Shown here: positions 63,731 to 64,000 of the stretch, in pieces
Layout of the letters: each line of letters starts with the position of its first letter
Position numbering within the stretch: the stretch's first letter is position 1
Source of the DNA: Ostrinia nubilalis
Taxonomy: Eukaryota > Arthropoda > Insecta > Lepidoptera > Crambidae
Length of the DNA: 64,000 bases
Assembly (NCBI RefSeq): GCF_963855985.1
Contig: NC_087119.1
Coordinates: 8,844,001 to 8,908,000, forward strand
Direction: 5' to 3'
The notes under the pieces: generated by a model
The model's input: the letters and a program-made list of their open reading frames with translations, nothing else
The model's database searches: none
What the model was told of the DNA's origin: nothing
Program-made: the position numbers and the translations under genes

Positions 63731-64000
63731 TATACAAATAAGCCATGGCATTTAGCATACGCTTCACACACACCCACCATCTTTCTGAGAGCCCCCATTG
63801 TTGGCGCCAGCAGTACCATATCATCAGCGTAGCTTATGTTGTTGATACAAACACCATCTACCCAGCATCCGATACGCATACTGCTAAGGGCAACAATGAG
63901 GTCATTTACGTATAGGTTGAAAAGCCTGGGAGACGTCAGCCCACCCTGTCTCACCCCGCACTGCAACCCATACTCCTCAGAAAAAACGTTAGCCCATCTT
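63731..64000 (-). pseudogene. LINE reverse-transcriptase fragment, right arm, part 2
   Basis: This is the upstream part of the right-arm LINE on the minus strand. It reads CGVRQGGLTSPRLFNLYVND, then NNISYADDMVLLAPTMGAL, and runs off the window. It is the complement of 43861-44129 and shows that the palindrome arm continues past 64000. Confidence 0.85.

Overview
The window is animal nuclear DNA, almost certainly from a moth or butterfly (Lepidoptera). It is AT-rich, its genes have short exons with GT-AG introns, and it is crowded with repeats typical of Lepidoptera: RTE-type LINE tails ending in (TGG)n, an R1-clade LINE, CTAG-ended Helitron-like fragments, a tRNA-derived SINE and many MITEs. 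I see no bacterial genes, CRISPR arrays or rRNA.

Region 1 (1-7.1 kb). After an RTE LINE tail split by an 889-bp inverted-repeat element lie five consecutive exons (minus strand, 6224 to 3134) of an SLC15/POT proton-coupled oligopeptide transporter. The last exon is followed by two further 184-bp copies of itself. The introns hold MITEs and a SINE. Region 2 (7.1-14.2 kb) is repeat-rich, with one unrecognised acidic, repeat-containing reading frame (9120-9914). Region 3 (14.25-20.72 kb) is a complete-looking 11-exon TCF25/Nulp1 (yeast Rqc1-like) gene on the minus strand, about 566 aa. Region 4 (20.7-33 kb) holds MITEs, two large inverted-repeat (foldback) complexes and a small THAP-domain gene fragment (29260-30002).

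Region 5 (33.09-38.13 kb) is a full-length, two-ORF, RNase H-bearing LINE with a 14-bp target duplication. Region 6 (38.1-42.9 kb) holds a foldback element and a truncated Ty1/copia element with a hAT-like MITE in its leader. Region 7 (43.5 kb to the window end) is a large imperfect palindrome. Its arms (43861-46718 against 47203 to beyond 64000) carry a LINE reverse-transcriptase fragment, a MITE and a 16-17 bp minisatellite. The right arm was later invaded by an R1-type LINE (47810-54915, itself hit by a hAT-like MITE) and by a copia element (56933-63730). The copia element was then hit by a BEL/Pao element that keeps only an integrase ORF. The left arm keeps the matching empty sites, so the order of insertions can be read.

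Only the POT, TCF25, THAP and (less surely) acidic-repeat genes look like host genes. All other coding sequence belongs to mobile elements. Family names rest on motifs read by eye; no database search was possible.
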